Source: Aplidium turbinatum (Eukaryota > Chordata > Ascidiacea > Aplousobranchia > Polyclinidae). From it: a DNA stretch of 64,000 nucleotides. Position numbers and translations under genes: made by a program. A model generated the notes under the pieces. The model was not told the origin of the DNA and did not search any database. It saw only the letters and a program-made list of their open reading frames with translations. The stretch is taken from contig OU964920.1 in assembly GCA_918807975.1 (NCBI GenBank), forward strand, positions 47,459,979 to 47,523,978, read 5' to 3'. The first letter of the stretch is position 1; the number at the start of each line of letters is the position of its first letter. This document shows positions 23,536-33,436 of the stretch, in pieces.

Positions 23536-24422
23536 AATATCACAAGTTTCTGTTGTATAATTTTTAACGTTGAAATCTGCGTTCGGAGATTTGTTTGTGT
23601 GTTTTTATCATCAGATGTCATTGCGTGTTGCAAAATTTGCGCTCGCATTCTGCTAGTGTTTGTATTTTTTCATGCTTGTCTTAAGTTAAGATAACAATTT
23701 GTGATGTAGTTTGCGTAAGGTTTGTTGATTTTTTCTAGTTGTCAGAATGTAGAAGTCGGCCTATATGTTGCAACAATTTGTTCTATAGCTGTTAATTTGG
23801 TTGTTTTCATTGCATAAAGGGAATGTTGATTGTTTAGCTGGTATTAGCATCATCTAAAATAAAAATGCAAAATTTATTCGTACAAACAAACAATGACAAA
23901 CTTAGAGTAACGTTGTTTTAAAAAAAGCTATTATTCTTATAAGCTTTAAATGACATCATACCAACAAATTTAATTTCCAGGTAAGTTATATTTATCAAAA
24001 TTACTATCAATGATTACCTAAAGCCACTGTTTCAATGATCTTTATCAAACAAATGCTTAGCTAAATTATGAACCTGACAAGCTACACAGATCTAAACTGA
24101 ACAATACCAAAGCAGGAGGTTCTTTGTCTTAATTTAGTGGTTGTGTGCTGAGTTGTATTGTCATGTTATTATCATAGAATGGTTTAGTTGTAATAAGAAT
24201 CATAAAACGTTTCTTTTGTCAGTCAGCACATAAGTTTTATTAAACAACAAGATTTCCAGTAAAAATTAAAACACAGCAAAAAAAAAAAGTCGTAAGGCAC
24301 ATACACAAATTATATTGATAACGGCAAAGTAGTGACATCATCAGAACAGACGATACGTTTCGCATAAAAATATGCCAATCCTTTTTTAGTTTGAAACAAC
24401 AACAACATCCTCGACGTTGTCT

Positions 24423-24496
24423 GGCCGGTTAGCTCAGTTGGTTAGAGCGTCGTGCTAATAACGCGAATGTCGCGGGTTCGATCCCCGTACTGGCCA
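24423..24496 (+). tRNA. trnI-AAU: tRNA-Ile(AAU), right arm
   Basis: Mirror of 16299-16372: GGCCGGTTAGCTCAGTTGG...GTACTGGCCA, anticodon AAT, intact A and B boxes. A TTTT terminator lies at 24506-24509, immediately before the segment missing from the left arm. Confidence 0.97.
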
Positions 24497-24717
24497 TGTA
24501 TTCTATTTTGATTTAAAAAATCTTTGTATATTTCTTTCAGTAGAAGAAGTAGCTAAAAGAAAAAATCTAGTTTCATTGGCGTTTGAACGAACTTCAGAAT
24601 TTCTTCAAATTGGGCTATATTATGTATCCAATTTAAGATGAGCTGTTTGCTATTGCAATCAGCAGTGGCGGTCTGGCGGAGCAGCCTCCTTAATAAATGT
24701 TTTAAAATGGCTTAGGT

Positions 24718-25504
24718 CAGGGTGGTCCAAACCCTGGCACGCGGGCCGCATGCGGCCCACGTGAAGCTTTTGTGCGGCCCGCGAACACTTTGTGCATGCC
24801 GGAATTATCAGTGCTAAATCCAAGGTTTATATACACCTACGTTTTATAAATACATTATATTCGCCACAACCCTAAATAAGTCGCGCATAATCAGGTCAAT
24901 AGGTCACTATGAGGGAACAATGTCGGTTTGTGACGACACAAATGTGCGTTGATATTTTGCTTTTGTTGCTGGCACTTTCTCCGTTATGAAGCGATTAAAA
25001 AGTGACGCACGGAACAGAATGGCTGATGAAACCCTGGATGCCTGCTTACGTCTGTCGACCACTGAATTTAAACCAGAGATCGACACTATATGCAAAAGCA
25101 AAAACCAATAAATTGTTTTGGTTTGCTAATTTGTTGACGTGTTATGTATCGTATCTTTTTTACTAGCTGAAAATCACTTTTTGAGTCGCAAGCAGAGATT
25201 AAAAAGCGAGTTAGGCGTGCAGCAAAACATTAGGTCGATCAGAACAGCAAACTCAGTCCTTTCATTGCAACTGTATTTTGTCAGCGACAAGATTTATTAA
25301 TGTTCATAGCCAGCGAACAGTAAGAATGTAGCTAAAACAGATCGAAATCTATAGAAAAGAAGTTCAAAATCGCAACCTAGTTAAGTTTTTATTTAACAAC
25401 GTTTCTACTTTCAGCAACGCGTTATCATTTCTCACTATGCGGCCCGTGAAGTTTTTCTCAGACCCTAATGTGGCCCTTCATGTTCGCAGTCTTGGACCAG
25501 CCTG
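24718..25504 (+). mobile_element. hAT element with 8-bp TSD, right arm
   Basis: Termini CAGGGTGGTCCAA and TTGGACCAGCCTG are flanked by GCTTAGGT on both sides (24710-24717, 25505-25512). GCGGCCC-rich subterminal sequence is typical of hATs near 24745 and 25440. A plus-strand remnant at about 24985-25110 reads LKSDARNRMADETLDACLRL and EFKPEIDTICKSKNQ, the C-terminal end of hAT transposases. About 787 bp, non-autonomous. Confidence 0.92.
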
Positions 25505-25840
25505 GCTTAGGTAATTAGGCATACAAATTACAAATAATTTTTGTTGAATTCTGTGAGATGTGACATCTTTATTATGGCATCTTTACTACTGGCGTACCTA
25601 CTGAAATAGTTAATGCGACACAACACATCTAATTGTTACGTTTTTGTTACATTGTTGCATAATTGTTACGTAATGATAATGCAATAATTTCCCGATCTAA
25701 TAGAAAACAAGGTGCACAATTCATGAAAAGTCAACAAATGAAGTGAAGATTAGGGATGGTGAAGTAGCCTACCGTTCAAGACCAAACTGCGGCTTGTGAG
25801 AGCCATAGTAACGTCGGTATTTTTTAGAAAATTTTAACAT

Positions 25841-26143
25841 TCAGTAACATTTAGAAATGGTAAAATTCAAATCAATTTGTTGAGGTAAGAGCTCCTCTTT
25901 CACACGCTGGATATGCTGGCTATGAGGACAATAGTTTGAATCTTCTTCTTTGCTCCAGTATAAAATTTGTAAGATATTTTTCGTGGAGGGAAAAGCAAAA
26001 AACGGTTGTTTCATAATTAGCTTTTTCGCGACTTTGCAAAGTTGTTCAGGATGAAACGCTTTTCTTCCGACGCGAACAGATAATGAAGCTCGTCTTAAGT
26101 GCGGATTAAATCCAATTTCGTGCTTCACATTGAAAGTCCACAT
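25841..26143 (-). CDS. Unrecognised ~100-aa open frame, right outer arm
   Basis: Minus-strand partner of 15511-15813, nearly identical in protein sequence and equally open. Same comments apply: basic protein, C-terminus NFTISKCY, family unknown. Having two inverted copies means each lies ~0.4 kb from an element terminus and is transcribed toward the palindrome centre. Confidence 0.35.
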   Translation of the reverse strand: MWTFNVKHEIGFNPHLRRASLSVRVGRKAFHPEQLCKVAKKLIMKQPFFAFPSTKNILQILYWSKEEDSNYCPHSQHIQRVKEELLPQQIDLNFTISKCY

Positions 26144-26381
26144 TGAAAGTCCTGGCGATGTCAACAACTTTTGCTGTAGCACGTCTAAGTTTTGATTCTT
26201 TAGCTAAGCCTTGTTCAGCCTCATATAAGGATTATTAATATCACCATTTCTCACCGCGCGATATATGAAATTCTGTGAAGGTTATGTTAGGCCATGGTTA
26301 GACCTACACCTAAAATAAATTATTTCCTTGACAGCTTTGCGCGTTGGTGTGACGTCACGCCGTTGTCTATGCAATTTAGCT

Positions 26382-26482
26382 ACCAGCAACAAAATCTCCA
26401 CAAGCAACAAAATCTCCACAAACAACACAATCCCCACAAACAACACAATCTCCACAAACAACACAACCTCCACAAACAACAC
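26382..26482 (-). repeat. ~18-bp tandem repeats, right outer arm
   Basis: Mirror of 15159-15278 with one repeat unit fewer. Confidence 0.85.
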
Positions 26483-26520
26483 AATAATAAAGCAAAGTTA
26501 CATATAACACTACTAATGCA

Positions 26521-26541
26521 AATAAACTAAAATACATAACA
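26521..26541 (-). repeat. 5' LTR of element B, outer tip
   Basis: AATAAACTAA...CATAACA restores the LTR end beyond the palindromic insertion and is followed by the AATAT target duplication. Confidence 0.92.
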
Positions 26542-27103
26542 AATATGTAGCCTAATAATATAAAAAAATTAAAAAGATGGTGCCCAAAACATTGGGCAGG
26601 CGGCTTCCCCGCCTGCCCCCCTCTGGAAAGGTAACAATAATTTCCCGATCTAATAGAAAATAGGGTAGTGGTGCACATCCCTGGAAAGGTAATTTAATAC
26701 TGAATCTGGTGCATGTAAAATTTAAGTGGCACGTGTTGCGGATTATAGTTTTATTCGAAGATGTTTGGAGTGGTGTCTATTATGCAAAAATTGTATTATT
26801 TTCTTGAATATCGTAAATATATGCTCCATCTTTGCAGCGTTCTGCTGGGAGTTTCTTCTAAATGCCGACCTATTGGTGCACATCCCTGGAAAGGTAATTT
26901 AATACTGAATCTGATGTATGTAAAATTTAAGTGACACGTGTTGCGGATTATAGTTTTATTCGAAGATGTTTGGAGTGGTGTCTACTATGCAAAAATCTAT
27001 TATTTTAGTGTTCGTAAATATATCCTCCTGCATTTTTGAAGCGTTCTGCTGGGAGTTTCTTTCAAATGCCGACCTATTGGTGCACATCCCTGGAAAGGTA
27101 ATA

Positions 27104-28384
27104 CCCTTTAAGGGACAATGGTACATATGTGTACCATAAACGTTTTGGCCTTCCGCAACTAAAATAATCATTTTTTTGTTAATTTTACCTTTTTATGGTA
27201 TTCTGCTACATGGATTGTTCAATATAAAATTAGAATTTCGAAACTCTGGATCATTTTTAACATATTTCAAAGGTCGGTTTTTGAGCAGTTAGCGCAGTAC
27301 CACGGTGACGTCTGTTCACGGTATGTTTGTGGAAACAACAAGCAGCAGTTTGCTCTATTTCATTCCGAAACATAAAGGATAGTTGTTGTATTGTAATATA
27401 TCAACGTTTTTACCATTGTTGAAAGTATTTTAGTATTGAAAAAATCATATAAATTTTATGGTACATATGTGTACCATTGTCCCTTAGGGGAAATATCAGA
27501 TAACTTTTCAGATCTTATTGAGGTGCCTGTAGGCAGTGTGTTTTCGTGTTGTTGCTGATTCGTAGCTTTAATATCATCAAATGTTAATAGCCTATGTACA
27601 TATATGCAAACATTGCACCAGAAAAACACTCCAAAACAGAACAAGCAATATATGTATTGAGTGTGATGTCCACCTGTGCTATGTAAATGGTAGAAATTGC
27701 TTCTCATTGTATCATGAGTGTAGCTAACTTTACTGAACTGTCACCATCATACTTGGAAGATGTTTCTGCATGAATATGGGAATTTCTGATTTCCATCATC
27801 AAGTTATTTTGTATGGAAACAACACTTTCATAATAAAAATGGTTAATATGGGGCTGAGTTGACCCCCTAAATGTGTTGAATGCAATGTCCACCTGTGCTT
27901 TGTAAATGGTAGAAGTCGCTCCTCATTGTACCATGAATGTGGCTAACTTTACTGAACTGTCACCATTACACTTGGAAGTTGTTTCTGTATGATTGTGGTA
28001 ATTTCTGATTTCCATCATCAAGTTATATTGCGTGGAAACAACATTTTCCTAATAAAAGGGGTGAATATGGGGCTGGGTTGACCTCCTAAATACCTAACAT
28101 TGAATAGTCGTGTTGGTAAAATCTTTAAAATCACAAGACTGTAAAGCGAAAGTGCTTATGAAAAACAATAGGGCTCCTCATATGAAGCAACTATAATCAA
28201 AAGAGTTATCAATAAAATTTCCCCTAAGGGACAATGGTACACATATGTACCATACCGTTTTATAATAAACAAACAAAAAAAATTAAAAAAAAATTCTTAA
28301 ATTCAATTTAAGTTGCCATTTTAAACTACAAAACATATTTATTTTGAAAAAAACTTTCTTAGAAATATTATATCCCTTAAAGGG
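27104..28384. mobile_element. piggyBac-like non-autonomous element
   Basis: Both ends start CCCTTTAAGGGA in inverted orientation, and TTAA follows the right end (28385-28388); the left TTAA is altered. The sequence ATGGTACANATGTGTACCAT, itself palindromic, recurs near 27118, 27458 and 28233 next to GGGACAATGG. Inside, a ~205-bp segment (CACCTGTGCTNTGTAAATGG) is tandemly duplicated at 27670-27875 and 27880-28085. No transposase seen. Confidence 0.8.
27670..28085 (+). repeat. Two-unit tandem duplication inside piggyBac-like element
   Basis: CCACCTGTGCTATGTAAATG...GGGCTGAGTTGACC is repeated once with ~90% identity by eye. Confidence 0.8.
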
Positions 28385-29489
28385 TTAATACTGAATCCGA
28401 TGTATGTAAAATTTAAGTGGCACGTGTTGCGGATTATAGTTTTATTCGAAGATGTTTGGAGTGGTGTCTTATATGCAAAAATCGTATTATTTTAAAGTGC
28501 AACTGCACGATGACTTTGACCGCACTTTATCTGAAAGAGCATGTTTCAATCTATAAATACCAACCCCGCCCTTACCTTTTAAGGCTATATTTATCTCAAT
28601 AAAAATTATCAAAACTATGGTTTTCCACGCGCTTGTATTTTTGGCCACGTTCCTGTAATGGCGGATTGCATTGCGCAACACGCGGATTATGACGTCAGTT
28701 GGAGTCAGAAAGAAGCGACAATCGCTTTTGCAAGTCCTTTAGTTGAGCAGTGGTCGGCAACCTTTTTTATCAAAAGAGCGATTCTCAGGGCCGGATTAAG
28801 GGTTTATGGGGCCCTGGGCTGAGCTGAAAGTGGGGGCCCTTATCAAGTGACATTTTTCGCTAAAAAGGTTATCGATCAATGACGCTAAAAGCATTTCTCA
28901 GCAGCTGGGGGCTCCGCCTCCAAGCCCCCAGTTGTGTGTATTGTGTAGTTGGTACTGTGCCATTGCTGCGATTGAGATCGAAAAAAGCGATTAAACAGGA
29001 ACATTATTTTTTGAACAACAAAATGACATAATTCGTTTAATGCTGACTTTGGAGGGGCACAAACTCTCAAACTTACCCGAGCGACGCCACTATTCTCTAA
29101 GTACGCCACTGTTCTCTAGTTGTCTTTTTGAAAGCAAAACCTGGTTAATTTTCAACAGTATTTCTTCGGGAAAGATTCGTTTTCTGATTGAAAAGCAAAT
29201 TTAGCAATGACAATGAATTTTTAGTGCTTGGTGTGAATGGTGTCGAATGCTTAAACACAAAACTGTTGAGATACAGAGCGATCAAAGTAAGTTTAATCGT
29301 TTCACAAAGATTGTTTTTGGCCGCAACTGTATGTATGAACTATAAATTGTTTGTCAGCTTCACACGATAAAAACAGAATCATATTCATAGAAGTATAGGC
29401 TATCAATCAAAAATGAAACTGCAAACTGGTAGGCAGTACCCGTACCGTAGTCATGTTGTTTGCTGCCCTAGAAAATTGTTTATATCAAC

Positions 29490-29690
29490 TCAAAATGGAC
29501 GCTTTCTTGCTTTTCTCGTGGCAAAATCGCTGATCAATTCTTCAAAATGCAATGAATCCAAAATATCGTGTTCAATGCTTAGAAGCGAAAGATTCGAAAC
29601 TCGCTCTTGCCGCGAAGAACTTCGAACTCCATTTTTGATTCTCTTTAATTTTGAAAAAGATCTTTTTCCACTGCAGTTGGAGACCATCAT
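29490..29690 (-). pseudogene. hAT transposase dimerisation domain (ZMYM1-like)
   Basis: Minus-strand frame with KRSFSKLKRIKNGVRSSSRQ, ERVSNLSLLSIEHDILDSL and FEELISDFATRKARKRPF. This matches the C-terminal dimerisation region of hAT transposases of the ZMYM1-like group (ERSFSKLKLIKN...RLSSLALLSIEHD). The catalytic DDE part is not visible upstream, so this is a terminal remnant of an internally deleted element. Confidence 0.75.
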
Positions 29691-30035
29691 ACAAAAAGAA
29701 ATTGAATAACTGGGGCGGGGGGGGGGGGGGTGCTGCAGCAGCGGCGCACATGTGGGGCGAGCCGAGTGGCATAGTCAGAAATTTTGAAAGGGAGAGTTTA
29801 ACGGCCGGCAGACGAAAGGACACCCAGCGGCGGGGGGTCTGGGGGACCTCCCCCAGAAAATTTTGAAAAATTACTTTGAATTTGCTGCATTCTGAGAGCA
29901 TTTTCAACAAAAATGTGGGTATAAATATTCCTGTAAAATGGTGCTGTCCGGTGGCATAGAAAAAGGATCAGATCATATTTTCTTTAGCATTTTTCGGAAA
30001 TAAAGCTAAGTCTCTATGTTTTCTTGTTACTAATT

Positions 30036-30133
30036 CCTGGCTGAGATATTTGAATGTTTGGTAGGCTATTGGCGAAACTCGCTCTTTTAATGCAGTTTCG
30101 TTTAAAATTAGGCAAACTTTGTTTTAGAGACAT
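30036..30133 (+). repeat. Dispersed ~95-bp repeat, copy 2
   Basis: Same sequence as 7909-8000. Confidence 0.75.
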
Positions 30134-30950
30134 AAAAAGTTTGAAAGCATCATTCTCAATATCATGACATTACACGCGTGCCAAATGAGGGTTGAACCCC
30201 CCCCCCCTCTTGGCTACACCACTGAGCGAGCCGCCCTTGCTTGTTTGAGATACGAATTAACGCAGCAAACTCCAGCTGTGCAACCAAAAATTAACTAAAA
30301 TTAATTTTCTTCTTTGAGATGGGGGCCCCCAAAAGTGGGGGCCCTGGGCTTCAGCCCAGTCCGCCCCCCCTTAATCCGGCACTGGCGATTCTGTTACATA
30401 TTTTGGCAGAAATGACCAGCTGAGAGCCACAAAACGTAATAAAAAAGGGTATGCTGTTCAGTGTTCACGCCAAAAGCTGTAAACTGACCTGATAAAGTCA
30501 AAACTTGAATAACAAAAATTGTAAAAAAAGGTCTATTATTTTCTGACAGAGTATCACTCGATCAGAGTTGGCTCATTGCTGCATCATCTTGCACAACTAG
30601 TAAACAACGTTGTTTTTTTTGTTTCATTATCACAGTCGAACGCATAGGCTATACCAAATCATGTCAAATCTGGAGGGAGCCGCTTCAGAGGAGCTAAAGA
30701 GCCGCAAGTTGCCGACCACTGTTCTAGAGGAAGGAGTTTTTTTTTCGCTGCTTCGATCTTGTTGCACGTGCTTTTTATGCGAAAGCAGGTAGTTATAGGC
30801 TCTTTGCAATCTCACGTTTGAAAAAAATAAGCTAGGTCTGTTGACTTATCCATTGAAATTGTTGGTTAAGGAACAGACCAAAGCTGTCATAGGCCCACGC
30901 GAGGTAGTACGGTACGTCTTAACCAATGTTATGTGACATTCGAACCACGT

Positions 30951-31371
30951 ATGGCGGAGAGCACCTCTTGCATCACTGTGTTGGACGAATCCCATGCAAT
31001 GGTCAATCCAGCAGTCCTACAAACCTTCTTCAGGGTTGATAGGAAGAATTGGGAAAAAGATGGCAAGCCCAGAGGACGCGATGGAAAGTTGTCAAATGAG
31101 TGAGTTTACTTGAGCTTGTTTACTGTTCAACAGCCTTTCAAGAGCTGGTTGCGTAATTGTTCCATTTATTATTAAACGAAGCTGTTATATCTCCCAGGCA
31201 ATTCAGGCTATGGTCGCTTATGGGCACGTGCTGGAGTGGCTGTTGGATGGAGAAGTTCTGGGCAAGTCGAACAGAGTCGTGCTGCCATCCTGCATTGTCT
31301 CTTTCATCCGCAGAAAGTACCCCAGCGACGATGGAGATTATGCTGGGTTCCGAAGACAGTGTTACCATGTT
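30951..31371 (+). pseudogene. Two-exon Kolobok-associated protein gene, frameshifted
   Basis: Exon 1 (30951-31099) starts MAESTSCITVLDESHAMVNP and ends RKNWEKDGKPRGRDGKLSNE at a GTGAGT donor. Exon 2 begins after a CCCAG acceptor at 31198 and, in one frame, carries YGHVLEWLLDGEVLGKSNR and VVLPSCIVSFIRRKYPS. That text resembles the domain (V-I-P-S-C...I-R-x-x-Y-P) of uncharacterised proteins linked to Kolobok/P2X7-like sequences. The splice leads first into a different frame (EQFRL), so a one-base shift lies within the first ~20 bases of exon 2. Identity is from motif memory. Confidence 0.45.
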
Positions 31372-32367
31372 AGTCTTTTTAAAACCAAATCTGGTTTAGT
31401 TGCATTTTTTTCGATTTGGTGTGTTTTTTTGGTTTGGTTTGTTTTCGATTTGTGTGTCGTAATGCGATTTGTCATCAGTAGGCTATTGTATGTTGGTTTA
31501 TTTTTTAATTTATTTCTGCTTCAATTTGGTTTATTCTGGTCTTTTTTTAACTTCATCTAGATTATTTTTAAAAAACCTAGATGCCAACACTGCCGAAGAG
31601 AGTCCCAATGAATGCTAAAGCGTTATCGCATGATAGTCGACTGTAATATGTCCTACAATACAATACAAAATGTTTTCGATATAACCAAGTTTGGCTGTTG
31701 TAGGCTAATCTACGAAACTAGCCTTCGGCGATGGGCTTCGCAAACCACTCCTGGCACACAGGCATGAACAACTAAATATGTATAATGCTGGCTAAAAGAT
31801 GCGTCTTCATTATGGAATGGATGCCTTATAAATTTGCGCATTCACTAGCAACCAAGCCTATCTCGGCTAGTTTGGTCTCCACTAAGCTCGACTCCAACTG
31901 ACGTCATATCACTAGGTGGCGTTAACGAGTTTGCCACTTCCAGGTAGCGTGAGAGAGAAGCGCTAGAGAGCGTGGGAAAAGGGTCGGTTTCTCGGCTGTG
32001 GGCCTCAATTGTAAGGAAGTGAGTTTTTCAACAGGTACCGGATGTCTTGGCAATCGATTCTAGCCAATGTTAATTCGATCGTGCAGTTGCACTTTAATGT
32101 TTATCATGAATATCTCCTCCTGCATTTTTGAAGCGTTCTGCTGGGAGTTCCTTCTAAATGCCGACCTATTGGTGCACATCCCTGGAAAGGTAATTTAATA
32201 CTGAGTCCGATGAATGTAAAATTTAAGTGGCGCGTGTTGCGGATTATAGTTTTATTTAAGATCTTTCGAAGTTATGTAATGTCGCAGTTTGTGCCTCGCA
32301 CTTATTCACGGATAACTTTTTAGGCGGAAAGCGGAAAAATTATTCTGCCAGAATGACGGTGGTTCTG

Positions 32368-32765
32368 GGTAGCCACTTTAACAAGTCGAAATTCTGCCAC
32401 TGAAATTGACTAGAATGAAACCGCCAACCAATCATAAGCTACGGTTTAAGTGACGTAATAAATGGGGAAAACAAGATCATTGAAAGCAAATTAAGTGATG
32501 GATTTTTTGTCAGCTGGTTGGTTTAGGGGTTAGGGTTAGGGCTAGAAAGTAGTCATTTCATTGACGCGTGTTCGATTCTCACCACTGCTATTGCTCTTTT
32601 ACTTCTGTAATTACCAAATAAAGTTCAAAACAAGCATTAGCTCTCTGGATGAGTGCTAGAAGGGTCACAATTGGACAGTAGCCTCTTATAACACGTTCTG
32701 ATTGGTTGGCGGTTGCATTGTAGTCAATTTCAGTGGCAGAGTTTCGACTTGTTAAAGTGGCTACC
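32368..32765. mobile_element. 398-bp Mutator-like MITE with 9-bp TSD and tRNA-like core
   Basis: TIRs of ~65 bp start GGTAGCCACTTTAACAAGTC. The duplication GTGGTTCTG is exact at 32359-32367 and 32766-32774. The interior has a tRNA-like stretch with TCAGCTGGTTGG and GTGTTCGATTC (32510-32586), resembling A and B boxes. Confidence 0.88.
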
Positions 32766-32789
32766 GTGGTTCTGAGGACTCCGCAGTGA

Positions 32790-33130
32790 GGAGTCCAATC
32801 ACAAGCTACGGTTTAAGTGACGTAAAAAATGGCGAAAAGAAGATGATAGAAAGCAAATTAAGTGATGGATTTTCTGTCAGCTGGTTGGCTTAGGGGTTAA
32901 GGTTAGGGCTAGAAAGTAGTCATTTCATTGACGCGGGTTCGATTCCCACTACTGCTATTGCTCTTTTTCTTCTGTAATTACTAAATAAAGTTCAAAACAA
33001 GCATTAACTCTCTGGATGAGTGCGAGATGGATCACAATTGGACGGTAGCCTCTTATAACATGTTCTGATTGGTTGGCGGTTGCATTCTAATCAATTTCAG
33101 TGGCAGAATTTCGACTTGTTAAAGTGGTTT
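32790..33130. mobile_element. Second, truncated copy of the same MITE
   Basis: Repeats the interior and right end of 32368-32765. It lacks the left terminus. Its tRNA-like core has a canonical B box GGTTCGATTCC near 32937. Confidence 0.8.
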
Positions 33131-33428
33131 CCGGAGTCCTCATCATGCAGTGTTGCCAGGGTAAACAAAGTTGCCAAATTTTGACAATGAACAATTCGAT
33201 TTATTTTTTGCTGCTGAACAAAAAATAGATGGAGTTGTTTCGAATATTGAAATTAAGAGAGCGAGGTGGTTCTGCTAAAATATTTTTCAATTTCTATGCA
33301 TAAATTTGTTGTTCCTGAAAGATTTCTGATTTCATCAGAATTGTTAGGCATGCAGTGCATGCCTTGCATGCGTGGAAAGTATGCCTCTGATTTTTATCCT
33401 AATAGAAAGCGATATAGGACAACTATGT
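33131..33428. other. No recognised feature
   Basis: AT-rich; nothing beyond chance frames. Confidence 0.5.
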
Positions 33429-33436
33429 CTAATAGC

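Larger units (their letters stand above)
20485..25680. repeat. Inner palindrome arm, right
   Basis: Inverted partner of 15904-20310. It keeps 24510-25298, missing on the left, including most of a complete hAT element. Differences in the inner 4 kb are very few; one visible substitution is near 23919 against 16876. Confidence 0.93.
15127..26514. mobile_element. 11.4-kb palindromic element with tRNA genes, 6-bp TSD
   Basis: It begins AGTAGTGTTATATGTAACTT and ends with its exact complement, and is flanked by the 6-bp duplication AATGCA (15121-15126, 26515-26520) inside an LTR whose intact copy shows the empty site. The arms are 15127-20310 and 20485-26514, around a 174-bp AT-rich spacer. Positions 16299-20310 pair with 20485-24496 with no net length change (coordinates sum to 40795). 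Each arm carries tRNA-Ile and tRNA-Leu genes. A 6-bp TSD with AG...CT termini is known from Polintons, and long tandem-repeat-bearing inverted repeats from foldback/TU elements. No capsid, polymerase or transposase is seen, so the class is open. Confidence 0.9.
10234..26541 (-). mobile_element. Ty3/Gypsy LTR retrotransposon B, young, 5' LTR split by insertion
   Basis: The element runs on the minus strand, from the 3' LTR (10234-10451) to the end of the 5' LTR at 26541, and is flanked by the exact 5-bp duplication AATAT (10229-10233 and 26542-26546). The 5' LTR (from 14930) is interrupted after 15126 by an 11.4-kb element and resumes at 26515. The LTRs differ at about two positions in ~195, so it is young. 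Just inside the 5' LTR lies TTTGGCGACGAGGATGG (minus strand), a likely primer-binding region; a polypurine tract abuts the 3' LTR at 10452-10458. Apart from the nested insertion, coding breaks are few (about one or two). Confidence 0.95.
28786..30384 (-). mobile_element. Nested hAT with exact 8-bp TSD
   Basis: Termini CAGGGCCGGATTAAGGG and CCCTTAATCCGGCACTG, flanked by GCGATTCT at 28778-28785 and 30385-30392. Carries GGGGCCC-rich ends, a G-run at 29713-29730 and a transposase C-terminal remnant on the minus strand. Confidence 0.93.
28748..30721. mobile_element. Outer hAT MITE, split by another hAT
   Basis: CAGTGGTCGGCAACCTTTTT at the left and the complement of GTTGCCGACCACTG at the right end. 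Only ~375 bp of its own sequence remain around the nested element. The flanking 8-bp sites (TAGTTGAG, TTCTAGAG) match only partly, so it is old. Confidence 0.8.
28496..32093 (+). mobile_element. TTAA-flanked Kolobok-like element with nested hATs
   Basis: Ends AGTGCAACTGCACGAT and ATCGTGCAGTTGCACT are exact complements, flanked by TTAA on both sides (28492-28495, 32094-32097), inside the 205-bp repeat. The TIR is itself palindromic. It contains a degraded two-exon gene (30951-31371) of a type often found with Kolobok transposons, and two nested hATs (28748-30721). Without those insertions it is about 1.6 kb. The Kolobok assignment is inference from the TTAA site plus the gene. Confidence 0.82.
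26672..32260 (+). repeat. ~205-bp tandem repeat split by two transposons
   Basis: Units begin GTGCACATCCCTGGAAAGGT and include TGGCACGTGTTGCGGATTAT and CTGCTGGGAGTTTCTTC. Unit 1 is 26672-26873 and unit 2 is 26874-27077. Unit 3 is broken into 27078-27103, 28385-28495 and 32094-32170, and unit 4 (partial) is 32171-32260. The two intervening insertions are listed separately. Confidence 0.87.

Noticed and set aside
15127-26514. Sequencing-adapter palindrome as the full explanation of the inverted repeat
   Set aside because: The arms differ by a 789-bp deletion, a repeat-unit difference, substitutions and different inserts, and the whole is bounded by a target duplication. Misjoined haplotypes remain possible.
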